Source of the DNA: Bradyrhizobium sp. 186
GTDB lineage: Bacteria; Pseudomonadota; Alphaproteobacteria; Rhizobiales; Xanthobacteraceae
Assembly (NCBI RefSeq): GCF_023101685.1
Contig: NZ_CP082164.1
Span: 5,394,001 to 5,458,000, forward strand
DNA length: 64,000 bases
Direction of reading: 5' to 3'
Of the stretch, positions 8,103-17,203 are shown piece by piece. The translations under genes and the position numbers were made by a program. Numbering within the stretch: position 1 is the first letter of the stretch; each line of letters begins with the position of its first letter. The notes beneath the pieces were generated by a model. The model saw only the letters and a list, made by a program, of their open reading frames with translations. It ran no database searches and was not told the DNA's origin.

Positions 8103-8837
8103 TCAAACCGTCACCAAAGGCAGCGCCTTGATGACTTCCCACTGCTGGGCTGTGGTTGTGCCAGACCATTCGTCGCGGTCCCGGTTCGGCTTCCATGCAG
8201 CCGTGGGGTCGAGACTGCCGGATTTTGTAAAGAAGGCATTGGCCCCATAAGAAGAGACCGTCGCCAGACCATACCCCGAACGCTGACAGAGCCTGGCAAG
8301 CGCGGTCAATGACGCCCCATGGTACCAACCGGTCGGGTGCTTCTGGCCGCGAACAAAAGACGGGTCATACGGGACCGTCACCGGCGCATGTCCAAAGCTC
8401 GCATTGTACTCAACCGAAATGATCGAGGGCTCGATTTCGATCAGCCTCTCCAGAAACCAATAGTCGTTACCGTCGACATCGATGGAGAGAACACCGACGC
8501 GCTCGAACTTGGCTCGAATGAAATCGAGGTTATCCAGGGAGAGAAAGCAATTCCGGATGTCGATACGGCTCGGCAACAGCGCCTTGGCATCTTCAACCTG
8601 CTCGGCCGAACCGTCGATCAGAAGGCCCTGCCAATCCGGACTGTATGCGAAGGCAGCGCAATTGAATTTGACCGGATGGAAACCGAATTCGATGAACGTT
8701 TTCGGTGCTCCGGATGTCGCGACGAGCTCGCTGAGGATATCGGTTTCATCCGCCTCGCCTCTCGTTCCCCGCTTGATCCGCATGGAGCGATATCGAAGTC
8801 TTCGAAGGTGCGGAATGGATTTGAGAAAATTGCGCAT
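8103..8837 (-). CDS. FkbM-like SAM-dependent methyltransferase
   Basis: 244 residues, start ATG 8837. The sequence KTFIEFGFHPVKFNCAAFA, then GLLIDGS and VGVLSIDVDGNDYWFLERLI, follows the order of a Rossmann methyltransferase of the FkbM/DUF-type family (glycine-poor motif I, acidic residue after strand 2, ID-DGND motif). Such proteins often modify polysaccharides or lipids. The N-terminus is basic without a clear signal peptide. Substrate unknown. Neighbours give no pathway clue. Confidence 0.65.
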   Translation of the reverse strand: MRNFLKSIPHLRRLRYRSMRIKRGTRGEADETDILSELVATSGAPKTFIEFGFHPVKFNCAAFAYSPDWQGLLIDGSAEQVEDAKALLPSRIDIRNCFLSLDNLDFIRAKFERVGVLSIDVDGNDYWFLERLIEIEPSIISVEYNASFGHAPVTVPYDPSFVRGQKHPTGWYHGASLTALARLCQRSGYGLATVSSYGANAFFTKSGSLDPTAAWKPNRDRDEWSGTTTAQQWEVIKALPLVTV

Positions 8838-9019
8838 GGTTCCTTATCCGATCGGCCTCGGACACAAATAGACATCTACAGACACAATTTGCAATTGTTT
8901 ACTTGCTGCATTTCCCGCGCGACGGCGCGCCGAAACGGGGTCGCGCGCACCTTCGACTTGCAGCCGGTTTGAGCATCCAGACGCCGCGCGCTATGGTGAG
9001 TCCTTTTCAGGAGGCTCAT

Positions 9020-9259
9020 TTGAAACAGGTTATTATCGTCGCGGCTGTTGCACTGCTTGGCTCAGCCCCCGCCTGGTCGCAGGCCCTCGTCGATCCCAAC
9101 AAGGTTGCCCCCGAATATCGGGAGGCCGCCGAAAGGCGCCGGGCTGAGCAGATGCGTCAGCGCGAGTGCGCCCTCAAGGCGGATCTCGAGAAGGTGCTGC
9201 CGAGGGATCGCACCGTCTATCTCAACCACTGCCTGGACGCGCTGGCTGCCAAGCAATAG
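9020..9259 (+). CDS. Small secreted hypothetical protein
   Basis: The start is taken as TTG 9020 because AGGAGG (9009-9014) sits six bases upstream and the frame from there gives MKQVIIVAAVALLGSAPAWS, a good signal peptide. The 58-residue mature part is highly charged with a helix (YREAAERRRAEQMRQRECAL) and two cysteines that could form a disulfide. It is probably periplasmic. No family is known to me. Confidence 0.7.
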   Translation: MKQVIIVAAVALLGSAPAWSQALVDPNKVAPEYREAAERRRAEQMRQRECALKADLEKVLPRDRTVYLNHCLDALAAKQ

Positions 9260-9307
9260 GGGTTGCTTGTCCAGGTCGGATGCATGCGGCGGAGAATGCG
9301 GACCAGC

Positions 9308-9700
9308 TCAGCGCCGCCGCTGCTTCCGCGGAAACAGGCGATCGCGGATGTAGCGCGAGGTCGGGGTCAGGCGGATCCCGCGGGGCTTCTGCCAGGCAGC
9401 GCGATCGATCTCCTTCTTGTCACCGATGGCCAGCCTGCCCCTGGCAGCCTTCGCAATGAAGATCGCGTCGCTCATCTTGCGGCCAGAGCGCTTGTTCCTG
9501 GCCTTCACTTCCTTCCAGAGGCTGATCCTGCCGAGCTTCAGCTTAGGCAGCTCCTCCCTGATCTCCCGCCGCAGGCAGTCCTTCTCGGACTCGCGCGCGC
9601 GCTTGCGGCCGCCCGGGAACATCCACAGGCCGTCCGACCGGCGTCTGACCAACAATACCTTGCCGCGCTTCGCGGCAACCAGTTTGGAAGACTTCGCCAT
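9308..9700 (-). CDS. NUDIX hydrolase
   Basis: 130 residues, start ATG 9700. The Nudix box G-x5-E-x7-REUxEE is present as GRKRARE followed by SEKDCLRREIREEL. It is preceded by VLLVRRRSDGLWMFPGG, which matches the family fold. Such enzymes hydrolyse nucleoside diphosphates linked to another moiety; the substrate cannot be told. The protein is very basic at both ends. It stands alone between oppositely oriented genes. Confidence 0.88.
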   Translation of the reverse strand: MAKSSKLVAAKRGKVLLVRRRSDGLWMFPGGRKRARESEKDCLRREIREELPKLKLGRISLWKEVKARNKRSGRKMSDAIFIAKAARGRLAIGDKKEIDRAAWQKPRGIRLTPTSRYIRDRLFPRKQRRR

Positions 9701-9826
9701 TGCTGCCGCAAATCAAACAGAATCGTGCCAATGGTAACTTGTCTACTTCAATAGACAAGTTCGGCGGCGCCTTGATCACAGGCCAAGCCTGGCAATAGGC
9801 CGGGCGGATCGCTTGCAAAGACACGG

Positions 9827-10918
9827 TCAGCCTTTGCTCGCCGCCGCCTCCCCGCGGTCCTCAGTCCTGATCCACGCCGCCGCCATTTCCCACGCCACCG
9901 ACAGGATGATCGGCCCGATGAACAGGCCGACAATGCCGTGGGCCAGCGTGCCGCCGATCACGCCGACGAAGATCACGATCGTGGGTGTGGTCAGGCCGCG
10001 TCCCATGACCAGCGGCTTCAACATGGTGTCGATGAAGCCGACAAGGACGAGAAACACCGTGAGCAGCAGCGCCGTGGTGACGTCCTTGGCGGTCCAGATC
10101 CAGATGATCACGGGCAGGAGCACGAGGAAGGCGCCGATCTGCACGATCGAGAGCAGCAGCACGATGAAAGCGAGCAAGCCGGCGCTCGGCACGGCGGCGA
10201 GCTTGAAGCCGATGCCGGCAAGCAGCGCCTGCACGATCGCGACGCCGATCACGCCTTGCGCTACGGCGCGGATGGTTGCGCCCGCAAGCCCGAGAAAATG
10301 CTCGCTCTGCTCGGGCACGATACGAAACAGGAAGCCGCGCCCGGCAGCGACCAACCGCGGCCCGTGCGGAAACAGGAAGCCGGCCACGAACACCGAGACC
10401 AGAAACTGGAGCGTTCCCAGGCTGGCATCGCCCGCGAGTGACAACAGCGGTCCCGCCAGCGGCTGGAGATAGGGCGCGACTTCGCGCAGCACCGCGCGGA
10501 TGTTGTTGTAGGCCTGCTCCCAGAGATCGTAGAGCGTCGGGCCGATCACCGGCCATGACTTGATCTGCTCCGGCGCCGACTGGAGCGCGAGGTCGCCGGT
10601 ACCGAGCTGGCGCGCCAGCTCCCGCGCGCCGTCCACCGCGCTCAGGCCCAGCCAGGTCGCCGGACCAATGACGATGCCGAGCGTAATCAAGGTGAGGATC
10701 GCCGCCGCGGTCTTGGGCCGGCCGCCGAGGATTTTTGCGACCCAGCTGAAGGCCGGATAGAACGCGACCGCGAGCACGGCGCTCCAGGCCAGGATCGGCA
10801 CGAACGGGCGGATGATCAGGAATGTCCAGATGATCAGCAGCGCCAGCAGGCCAAGCCGGATCACGAGCTGGATGATGTCCTCTCCGGTCAGGAGCTGACG
10901 CAGGCTTTTCACGGGCAC
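9827..10918 (-). CDS. AI-2E (PerM/UPF0118) family membrane transporter
   Basis: About 363 residues with eight predicted membrane segments. GTG 10918 (MPVKSLRQLLTGED) is preferred because AAGGAAAG lies just upstream; the frame extends to 11341 but the extra region is low-complexity and overlaps a hairpin. Family marks include the N-terminal helix pair (LIIRPFVPILAWSAVLAVAF) and the C-terminal block KPLVMGRGLTTPTIVIFVGV and GTLAHGIVGLFIGPI. Members are putative exporters of small molecules or ions; the AI-2 role is established only for a few. Confidence 0.88.
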   Translation of the reverse strand: MPVKSLRQLLTGEDIIQLVIRLGLLALLIIWTFLIIRPFVPILAWSAVLAVAFYPAFSWVAKILGGRPKTAAAILTLITLGIVIGPATWLGLSAVDGARELARQLGTGDLALQSAPEQIKSWPVIGPTLYDLWEQAYNNIRAVLREVAPYLQPLAGPLLSLAGDASLGTLQFLVSVFVAGFLFPHGPRLVAAGRGFLFRIVPEQSEHFLGLAGATIRAVAQGVIGVAIVQALLAGIGFKLAAVPSAGLLAFIVLLLSIVQIGAFLVLLPVIIWIWTAKDVTTALLLTVFLVLVGFIDTMLKPLVMGRGLTTPTIVIFVGVIGGTLAHGIVGLFIGPIILSVAWEMAAAWIRTEDRGEAAASKG

Positions 10919-11329
10919 GGCTTTCCTTGCGGCATCGACGCGGGTTCCAGCGCTTGCGCGGCCCTGCGTTATTGCCAGCAACGGATCAGGCGTCAAGACG
11001 GGCCGGGTTGCCCGAGCCCCGGTCCGGCCGGCCCGTATGTCCAGATGCGCATCGAGACATGCGGGCCGGCCGGACCGAGGACCGATCCTTCCGGCGCCGC
11101 CGCCGGCAAGCCATCCTAAGCCCTTGCCCACGCATGAAGCGCTCCAGCGCCGTCGCAAAAGTCGCATTGAAGCGACGCCGGAGGCAGTACGGCAATACCA
11201 CCATGTGGCCGGGTGGTTACAGCCGTTGAGGGCCCTGCCGGATACGGTCCAGCCGGTAACGAGAAGCAAATCGCCGGCCGGCGTTCTGCTCGCTCCCAGC
11301 GCTGAGATCAACCGAAGGACACATCTGCC
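10919..11329. other. Intergenic between AI-2E transporter and porin, with a long hairpin
   Basis: Divergent intergenic region. Apart from the imperfect 21-bp inverted repeat at 11021-11076 I see no gene. The last 100 bases should carry the porin promoter, but no clear sigma-70 boxes stand out. Confidence 0.6.
11019..11078. repeat. Long GC-rich inverted repeat
   Basis: GGTCCGGCCGGCCCGTATGT and its near-exact reverse complement (11021-11041 against 11056-11076, one mismatch) enclose a 14-base loop that itself contains the palindrome GATGCGCATC. There is no T tract, so a simple terminator is unlikely. Confidence 0.75.
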
Positions 11330-12094
11330 ATGACCCCCCAAACGCTTTTCGGCGCCCTCGCCCTTGCCGTTTCGACGTTCACCTCCGCGATGGCGGCGGA
11401 CGTACCGCTGCCCTACAAGGCCGCGCCCGCAGCGCCCGCATTCTCCTGGACCGGATGCTACGTCGGCGGCAATGGCGGGGGCGGCCGCGGGGTGAACGAG
11501 CAGCAGCCTATCGTCGGGCTAACCTTCAATGCCGACCACAACAGCGGCTGGCTCGCCGGCGTGCAAGGCGGCTGCGACTATCAGGTCGGCTCCTTCGTGG
11601 TCGGCGTCGAAGGCCAGTTCGACTGGGCCGACATGAAAGACACCACGGCGACGCTGATCCCCGGTGGCGCTGTCGGCTTCCTGCTGACGACCCAGCTCGA
11701 TCGCGTTGCCACCGCGACGGGACGCGTCGGCTACGCCTTCGATCGCGTGCTGCTCTACGCCAAGGGCGGTGCCGCCTTCGCCCACTTCAATCATCAGATG
11801 ACGCAGACGGATTTCGCCGCCGTGACGTTCAATTTCAACGGCTCGCGCGACGTGACTGGATTCGTGGTCGGTGGCGGCCTTGAATTCGCCCTGCTGCCAA
11901 ATCTGTCGTTGAAGGCCGAGTATAATTATTTCGACTTCGGAACGAACGGCTACACTCTCAACTGCTCCGGCAATCCCGGATGCGCCGCCGCCCCCTTCTT
12001 CCCGGTCAGCGTCCGGCAGAACATGCAAACCGTCATGCTCGGCGTGAACTGGCGCTTCAACACCGGGCTTGCCCCGCTCGTCGCCAAATACTGA
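11330..12094 (+). CDS. Outer membrane protein, Omp31/Omp25-type beta-barrel
   Basis: 254 residues, start ATG 11330. Signal peptide to about residue 22 (ending SAMAADVPLPYK), then the proline/alanine linker and the typical opening FSWTGCYVGGNGGGG. Alternating strand sequences (FDRVLLYAKGGAAFAH, GGGLEFALLPNLSLKAEYNY) and the end VNWRFNTGLAPLVAKY fit the eight-stranded porin-like family common in Rhizobiales. It is intact, in contrast to the decayed paralogue next to it on the other strand (12161-12885). Confidence 0.92.
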   Translation: MTPQTLFGALALAVSTFTSAMAADVPLPYKAAPAAPAFSWTGCYVGGNGGGGRGVNEQQPIVGLTFNADHNSGWLAGVQGGCDYQVGSFVVGVEGQFDWADMKDTTATLIPGGAVGFLLTTQLDRVATATGRVGYAFDRVLLYAKGGAAFAHFNHQMTQTDFAAVTFNFNGSRDVTGFVVGGGLEFALLPNLSLKAEYNYFDFGTNGYTLNCSGNPGCAAAPFFPVSVRQNMQTVMLGVNWRFNTGLAPLVAKY

Positions 12095-12160
12095 TCGTGC
12101 GACGGCGCGTCGCACAACTCATAGCGGGGAAACTTGCATCACCCCGGCGCCCGCTCCCCG

Positions 12161-12885
12161 TTAGAAATGATAGTTCACGCCCACCGTACCGGTCTGGATG
12201 TTCAGCTTTACGTTCGCCGGCGTCGCCGCAAGGTTGCCGGTTGTCACCGGTTGCTCGTTAATCGCGCCAAGGCCCATGTAATGGTACTCCGCCTTCACCG
12301 ATCAGTTCGGCATGAACATCCCTTCGACGCCGCCGCCGGCGAGCCAGCCGGTGCGGTTGAAGCTGCCCGAGGCTGAGCCGGCGAGCGCGCCGGCAAGGCC
12401 GTTATTGGCGCTGTATCTGTCGCGGGTGAAGGCCGCGCCGCCCTTGGCGTAGAGCAGCACGCGGTCGAAGGCGACGCCGAACCGTCCGGCCACGGTGGCG
12501 ATGTAGTCGTTCTTCAGCGTCAAGGTGAAGCCGGCGCCGCCGCCGAACGGGCCACCGCTATTGAGCGTGACGCTGGACCAGGCGCCGGTGCCCTCGAGGC
12601 CCACCACGAAATTGCTGATCTGGTAGTTGCCGCCGATCTGGCCGCCAACGATGCCGCCGCTGGAGTTGACGGAGCTCCAGACGGCTAACGGATCAGTCGG
12701 GTCGATGCCAGTCCACTTGCTCCAGGCGCGCCGCCGCCATGGGCACCGATATAGAAGCCGTTCCATGTGAAGATTGGAGCCGGCGGCGCCGGCGCCTTCA
12801 CCGGCGCGGGCTCGATGATGTCAGCGGCAAACGCCGGCGTTGCCAGCGACAGCAGTGCAGCCGTCAAAACCAGTTTCTTCCCCAT
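12161..12885 (-). pseudogene. Decayed Omp31-type outer membrane protein
   Basis: The gene starts at ATG 12885 with a signal peptide (MGKKLVLTAALLSLATPAFA) and FTWNGFYIGAHGGGA. At about 12726-12731 an apparent two-base insertion in a GCGCG run shifts the frame; the rest (AWSKWTGIDPTDPLAVW onward) reads in another frame. A second lesion is an in-frame TGA at 12302-12304 where paralogues have Trp (PN-stop-SVKAEY). Coding resumes and ends VGVNYHF with stop TAA at 12161-12163. Two independent lesions argue for true decay. Confidence 0.88.
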
Positions 12886-13123
12886 GACCTCTCCCCAAAC
12901 TGACCCGCCTTCCGACCGAGGCGATGGGGAAATCGAGGGTGCGCTGGACCAACCGGCGGCGCGACTTGGACTGACGGGCGCTCGTCATTCCTGAAGATGG
13001 ACGCCCTTATCGCAAAATCGGGTTTGCCTAACGGCTATTAACCGGATTTTCGCCGGCCGGTTTACGCCGATGCAAAGGCCCACCCGTACGCTCGGCTGGA
13101 GTGCCCCAAAAACAATCGGTGCA

Positions 13124-13348
13124 ATGGCCAACAGCATCTGGACGATCGAAGAATTCACCTGCCCTGGCTGCGGTATGAACTACAGCGCGACCCGCGAGGA
13201 GCACACCGAACCGCACGCCGGCCGCTTCAAATGCAGCATCTGCAGCGGCGTGGTGCATGCATGGTCCGGCAAGCATCATTTCTTCAGCTGGGAAACGGTG
13301 AAGACGAAGCCGCCCGTGTTCGGCAGGCGATGGGCGGGGGTAGACTGA
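13124..13348 (+). CDS. Small zinc-ribbon-like hypothetical protein
   Basis: Start ATG 13124 (MANSIWTIEEFTCPGCGMNY). Two CxxC motifs (CPGC and CSIC) separated by about 25 residues suggest a structural zinc ribbon, followed by a histidine- and tryptophan-containing segment (WSGKHHFFSWETVKTKPP). Seventy-four residues, soluble. Metal binding is inferred from the motif spacing; function unknown. Confidence 0.7.
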   Translation: MANSIWTIEEFTCPGCGMNYSATREEHTEPHAGRFKCSICSGVVHAWSGKHHFFSWETVKTKPPVFGRRWAGVD

Positions 13349-13562
13349 GGTATCGCCCTCGATGCACTCTTGACCGATCCGGTGACAGAGTGATCCATCG
13401 GGTTGCGAGCGCAGCGAAGCAATGACGATGTTGGAACAGTTGCGCTCTCGGTGAAGGTCGGGCCCCATTAACCGGTCAGTATTGTCTGGAACAACCATCG
13501 CTTCGGCTATGCCGCGACACCGGTTAAACTCCCCTGCCCGCCGCAACTGAAGTCGACACGTC

Positions 13563-15611
13563 ATGACCGCGCCCTTGGTTCCCCAGATCGCCCTCTATCG
13601 CAATTGGCTCGCCGAGCAGTGCGGCCTTTCCTTCGCGAGCTACGAGGACATGCGGCAATGGTCGGTGCGTGATCTCGACGGCTTCTGGCGCAGCATCTGG
13701 GACTACTACGATCTGCAATCGCCGACGCCGTTTGCCTCTGTCATCACCGAGCGCAAGATGCCCGGCGCGGTCTGGTTTCCCGGCGCGCAGGTCAACTACG
13801 CCCGCCAGGTGTTCCGGCATGTCGAGGCCGCGAATGCTGCCGGTCTGCCCGCGATCGTCAGCGGCGGCGAGGACGGCAGGCTCACCGAGACGAGCTGGCC
13901 GGAACTGCGGCGCAAGGCCGCCGCGCTCGCGCTGCATCTGAAGGACAAGGGCATCAAGCCCGGCGACCGCGTCGCGGCCTATCTGCCCAACATCCCCGAA
14001 ACCATCATCGCGTTTCTCGCGACCGCCAGTATCGGCGCGATCTGGAGCCTGTGCGCGCCCGACATGGCCGCGCCTGCGGTGATCGACCGTTTCAAGCAGA
14101 TCGAGCCAAAGGTGCTGATCGCCTGCGACGCCGTCACCTATGCCGGCCGGCGGCATGACCGGCGCGACGTCGTCGGCGAGCTGCGGCGGTCCCTGCCGAC
14201 CGTCGAGCACGTCATCCTGCACAGCGATGCCGGCGCGCCTGCAGCGCCGGACGCCCTGCTCTCCGATATCCTTGCAAGGACAAGCGTTGCGATCGACGCG
14301 TTCGAGCCGGTTTGGCTGCCGTTCGATCATCCGCTCTGGATCGTCTATTCCAGCGGCACCACCGGTTTGCCCAAGCCGATCGTGCACGGCCATGGCGGCA
14401 TTGTCATCGTGGTGTTGGCGCTGCTCGGACTGCACAACGACATTGGCTGCTCCTACCACGCCAATTCCTTCGGCGAACGCTATCACTGGTACAGCTCGAC
14501 CGGCTGGATCATGTGGAATTCGCAAGTCGGCGGCCTGCTCAGCGGCACTACCTGCTGCATCTTTGACGGCAGCCCGGCAGGCGCGAAAGACAAGCCGGAC
14601 TGGACCACGCTGTGGCGCTTCGTCGCCCGGTCGAAATCGACCTTCTTCGGCGCCGGCGCGGCGTTCTTCGCCAACTGCGCCAAGTCCGAGATCGACCTCA
14701 CCGCCGCCGGCGACCTCTCACATCTGCGCTGCCTCGGCTCGACCGGCTCGCCGCTCAGCGCCGACACGCAAGCCTGGTTCAACGAGCGCTTTGCGGCGCT
14801 GTCGAAGACGAACGGCAGCAAGGCGCAGGCCGATATCTGGTGGGCGAACATCTCCGGCGGCACCGATTTCGCCGGCGCCTTCATCGGCGGCAACCGCGAG
14901 CTGCCGCAGACCCCCGGCGCGATGCAGTGCCGGCTGCTGGGAGCAGCCGTGGAAGCCTTCAGCGAACAGGGCCGCGCCGTCATCGACGAGGTCGGCGAGC
15001 TCGTCTGCACCGAGCCGATGCCGTCGATGCCGCTCTACTTCTGGAACGACAAGGGTGATGCGCGCTATCGCTCGAGCTATTTCGAGACCTATCCGGACAA
15101 TTTCGACGGCAGCGGACGCGGACCGGTTTGGCGGCACGGCGACTGGCTCAAGGTCAATCCGGACGGCTCTTGCGTGATCTATGGCCGCAGCGATGCCACT
15201 ATCAACCGGCACGGTCTGCGCATGGGCACCAGCGAGCTCTATTCCGCGATCGAGGCGCTGCCCGAAGTGCTCGATTCCCTCGTGGTCGACCTCGAATATC
15301 TCGGCCGCGGCAGCTACATGCCGCTGTTCGTGGTGCTGCGCGACGACGTCGCGTTCGACGGCGCGATGCAGGCGAAGATCAACAAGGCGATCGAGGCCGG
15401 CCTGTCGCGCCGATTTCTGCCGAACGAGATTTTCGCCGTCGCCGAGATCCCGCGCACGCTGTCCGGCAAGAAGCAGGAATTGCCGATCAAGAAGCTGCTG
15501 CTTGGCCAGCCCGTCGAGAAGGTCATCAACAAGGAGGCGATGGCCAATCCCGCCTGCCTCGACTGGTATCTTGCATTCGCGCGCGACTATCTCGCCAGAA
15601 CTGCGGCGTAA
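13563..15611 (+). CDS. aacS: Acetoacetyl-CoA synthetase (acetoacetate-CoA ligase)
   Basis: 682 residues, start ATG 13563, normal length. It activates acetoacetate with ATP and CoA, linking ketone-body or polyhydroxybutyrate breakdown to central metabolism in the cytoplasm. The ANL-family phosphate loop YSSGTTGLPKPIVHGHGG lies near residue 261; WYSSTGWIMWN and the late motif YGRSDATINRHGLRMG are present, and the catalytic lysine lies in RTLSGKKQE near residue 635. The N-terminal domain (RNWLAEQCGLSFASYEDM) is the type seen in acetoacetyl-CoA rather than acetyl-CoA synthetases. No partner gene is adjacent. Confidence 0.94.
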   Translation: MTAPLVPQIALYRNWLAEQCGLSFASYEDMRQWSVRDLDGFWRSIWDYYDLQSPTPFASVITERKMPGAVWFPGAQVNYARQVFRHVEAANAAGLPAIVSGGEDGRLTETSWPELRRKAAALALHLKDKGIKPGDRVAAYLPNIPETIIAFLATASIGAIWSLCAPDMAAPAVIDRFKQIEPKVLIACDAVTYAGRRHDRRDVVGELRRSLPTVEHVILHSDAGAPAAPDALLSDILARTSVAIDAFEPVWLPFDHPLWIVYSSGTTGLPKPIVHGHGGIVIVVLALLGLHNDIGCSYHANSFGERYHWYSSTGWIMWNSQVGGLLSGTTCCIFDGSPAGAKDKPDWTTLWRFVARSKSTFFGAGAAFFANCAKSEIDLTAAGDLSHLRCLGSTGSPLSADTQAWFNERFAALSKTNGSKAQADIWWANISGGTDFAGAFIGGNRELPQTPGAMQCRLLGAAVEAFSEQGRAVIDEVGELVCTEPMPSMPLYFWNDKGDARYRSSYFETYPDNFDGSGRGPVWRHGDWLKVNPDGSCVIYGRSDATINRHGLRMGTSELYSAIEALPEVLDSLVVDLEYLGRGSYMPLFVVLRDDVAFDGAMQAKINKAIEAGLSRRFLPNEIFAVAEIPRTLSGKKQELPIKKLLLGQPVEKVINKEAMANPACLDWYLAFARDYLARTAA

Positions 15612-15633
15612 AGGACGGCGGCGCGAGCGGCGT

Positions 15634-15849
15634 TTAGCCGCCGCCGAAATTGGAAGGGTCGAGATTCCTGTTCTCCGATGGCGGGATCGGCGGATGGCCG
15701 GGAAATTTGTACCAGCCGGGCGGGACAGGCGCGTCCTGGGCGGGACGGACGACCGCATGCTGCCGCGGGCGGGCGTGATGCGCCGAAGCTGCGACAGCCG
15801 GCGCACAAGCTGAGATGAAGAGAACCAGGGCCAGGACAGACCGCATCAT
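15634..15849 (-). CDS. Small secreted proline-rich protein
   Basis: Start ATG 15849 (MMRSVLALVLFISACAPAVA), with GGAG five bases upstream; the next codon is also ATG. A signal peptide is followed by a 50-residue basic, proline-rich mature part (VPPGWYKFPGHPPIPPSENR) ending SNFGGG. It is a paralogue of 5645-5866. It is convergent with acetoacetyl-CoA synthetase, with stop codons only about 25 bases apart. Function unknown; probably periplasmic. Confidence 0.72.
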   Translation of the reverse strand: MMRSVLALVLFISACAPAVAASAHHARPRQHAVVRPAQDAPVPPGWYKFPGHPPIPPSENRNLDPSNFGGG

Positions 15850-16040
15850 ATGTGCTCCAGACGTCCACCCGGCCCTGATGTGGTGCGGGAACCGGGCCGC
15901 GCCATTTGTCCGCGAGGCCACAATCGGTCACATCGGCGGCATTCGCGCCGGAAGATCGACCCAATTGCACCAATGGCGTTGGGACTCCGTTCACCGATCG
16001 CCGCTAGATCAGGATGGATCCGCCACACCGAACACCAGCC

Positions 16041-16343
16041 ATGGCCGACCTCAACGCCGTCCTCACCAGGCTCAACGACCGTCTGCTCCGCCTCGAAGGC
16101 GAGCTGTTCGTGCTGCGCTCGCTGGCGCGCGCGACGCTGACGGCGGGCGACGACCATGCGGCGCGGATGCGCAAGCTGGTGGAAGCCGCAAAGGTGGCAC
16201 TCGACGACGAGGCCAAACGTCCCCTGGACAAGCCGACGCGCAAATATGTCGATGCGGCCACTGCGCTGGTGGAAGAACTGCTGGTCGAGCCAACCCCGGC
16301 GCGGCCGCTGTTCACGGTCATCGACGGCGGCCGGCGCGACTGA
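16041..16343 (+). CDS. Hypothetical helical protein (100 residues)
   Basis: Start ATG 16041 (MADLNAVLTRLNDRLLRLEG). Almost entirely helical with a leucine heptad pattern in the first 35 residues, so a coiled coil is likely, then a short C-terminal strand segment (PLFTVIDGGRRD). Convergent with 16349-16585. Not recognised. Confidence 0.6.
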   Translation: MADLNAVLTRLNDRLLRLEGELFVLRSLARATLTAGDDHAARMRKLVEAAKVALDDEAKRPLDKPTRKYVDAATALVEELLVEPTPARPLFTVIDGGRRD

Positions 16344-16348
16344 GCGCG

Positions 16349-16585
16349 TCAATTCGACCGGCTTGCGCCGGCTACGGTGGAATTTTCCGCCTTGAGCCGG
16401 CTGAGGCCCGCCTCGATGATCGCGATCTCCTCATCGATCTTGCTGATCGCCAGACTGAAATCAAAGCCGGACCTGCTCTTCAGGTCGACTGCGAGCCGCT
16501 GCCTGTGCATCATCAGTTCGTCGAGGCCACGCCTGTTCTTCAGTCGCACATAGGTGTCGACGATCTGCTCAATCGCGCTCGGCAT
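16349..16585 (-). CDS. Hypothetical protein (78 residues)
   Basis: Start ATG 16585 (MPSAIEQIVDTYVRLKNRRG) is chosen over the upstream frame start because conserved-looking sequence begins there. Helical, charged, with a C-terminal segment KIDEEIAIIEAGLSRLKAE. I recognise a similar small protein from Bradyrhizobium but know no function. Confidence 0.62.
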   Translation of the reverse strand: MPSAIEQIVDTYVRLKNRRGLDELMMHRQRLAVDLKSRSGFDFSLAISKIDEEIAIIEAGLSRLKAENSTVAGASRSN

Positions 16586-16918
16586 GAAATCGGTCCCGGC
16601 AAAAAAGCCCGCGCGGCGCACCCACGCCGGCGGGACATTTTCGGTGTCGCGGTACGCAATACAAATCCGCGACGGATTCGTCGATACGACAGCCTGGTTG
16701 AAAACGTGTTACCGGCCGGCGATTTCGCCATGCGCGGCATGAAAAGGCCGCTGGCGATCAGGCCAGCGGCCAAAGCCGGGTTCGAAAACGGATCCGGAAT
16801 GAAATGTCACCAGCCCCGGTGCGGGCAAGTTCTAGCGGCAAGCCCGCGCTCGTTCGGAATGAGACATAGGAACCGGCGTATCCACCGATTGCCGTCGGAC
16901 CGTGGCAGCGCGGCAACG
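16586..16918. other. Intergenic with one minus-strand terminator
   Basis: No supported gene on either strand. The only structure is the hairpin at 16742-16771. Confidence 0.6.
16742..16771 (-). terminator. Rho-independent terminator (minus strand)
   Basis: GGCCGCTGGC pairs perfectly with GCCAGCGGCC around a six-base loop; on the minus strand it is followed by TTTTC. It lies about 150 bases past the stop of 16919-17203. Confidence 0.7.
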
Positions 16919-17203
16919 CTAGTCCGTGACGCAGAAATACGTCCGCGGCAGCCTGCGATAGGCGGTGTAGCGGTAGTACGGTCTATAGGCGTAGCCGCGA
17001 TAGAGCGCCGGCGGCTCCTCGCCGTAATAGGCACCGTGATAGAAATTGAAGACGGGACCTTGGGCGCAACGATACGTGTCCCAGGTCGGACCGATCAACG
17101 GCGCTACGCCGATCTCGGGCGGTACCGCCGGATAAGGCCCGCCGGCGTGGGCCGGAGCTGCCGAGATCAACGCGGCAAGAAGCAAAAACCACGCACTTCG
17201 CAT
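16919..17203 (-). CDS. Small secreted tyrosine-rich protein
   Basis: Start ATG 17203 gives MRSAWFLLLAALISAAPAHA, a clear signal peptide. The mature part begins GGPYPAVPPEIG and ends in a tyrosine/arginine-rich tail (YRGYAYRPYYRYTAYRRL). Two cysteines could form a disulfide. This composition is common in short exported proteins of Bradyrhizobium. Function unknown. Confidence 0.72.
   Translation of the reverse strand: MRSAWFLLLAALISAAPAHAGGPYPAVPPEIGVAPLIGPTWDTYRCAQGPVFNFYHGAYYGEEPPALYRGYAYRPYYRYTAYRRLPRTYFCVTD

Noticed and set aside
11519..12115. 198-codon minus-strand frame over the intact porin
   Set aside because: Antisense shadow of a clear outer membrane protein gene.
14718..15806. 362-codon minus-strand frame over acetoacetyl-CoA synthetase
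   Set aside because: Antisense shadow in GC-rich DNA; residue bias matches the reverse of the real gene.
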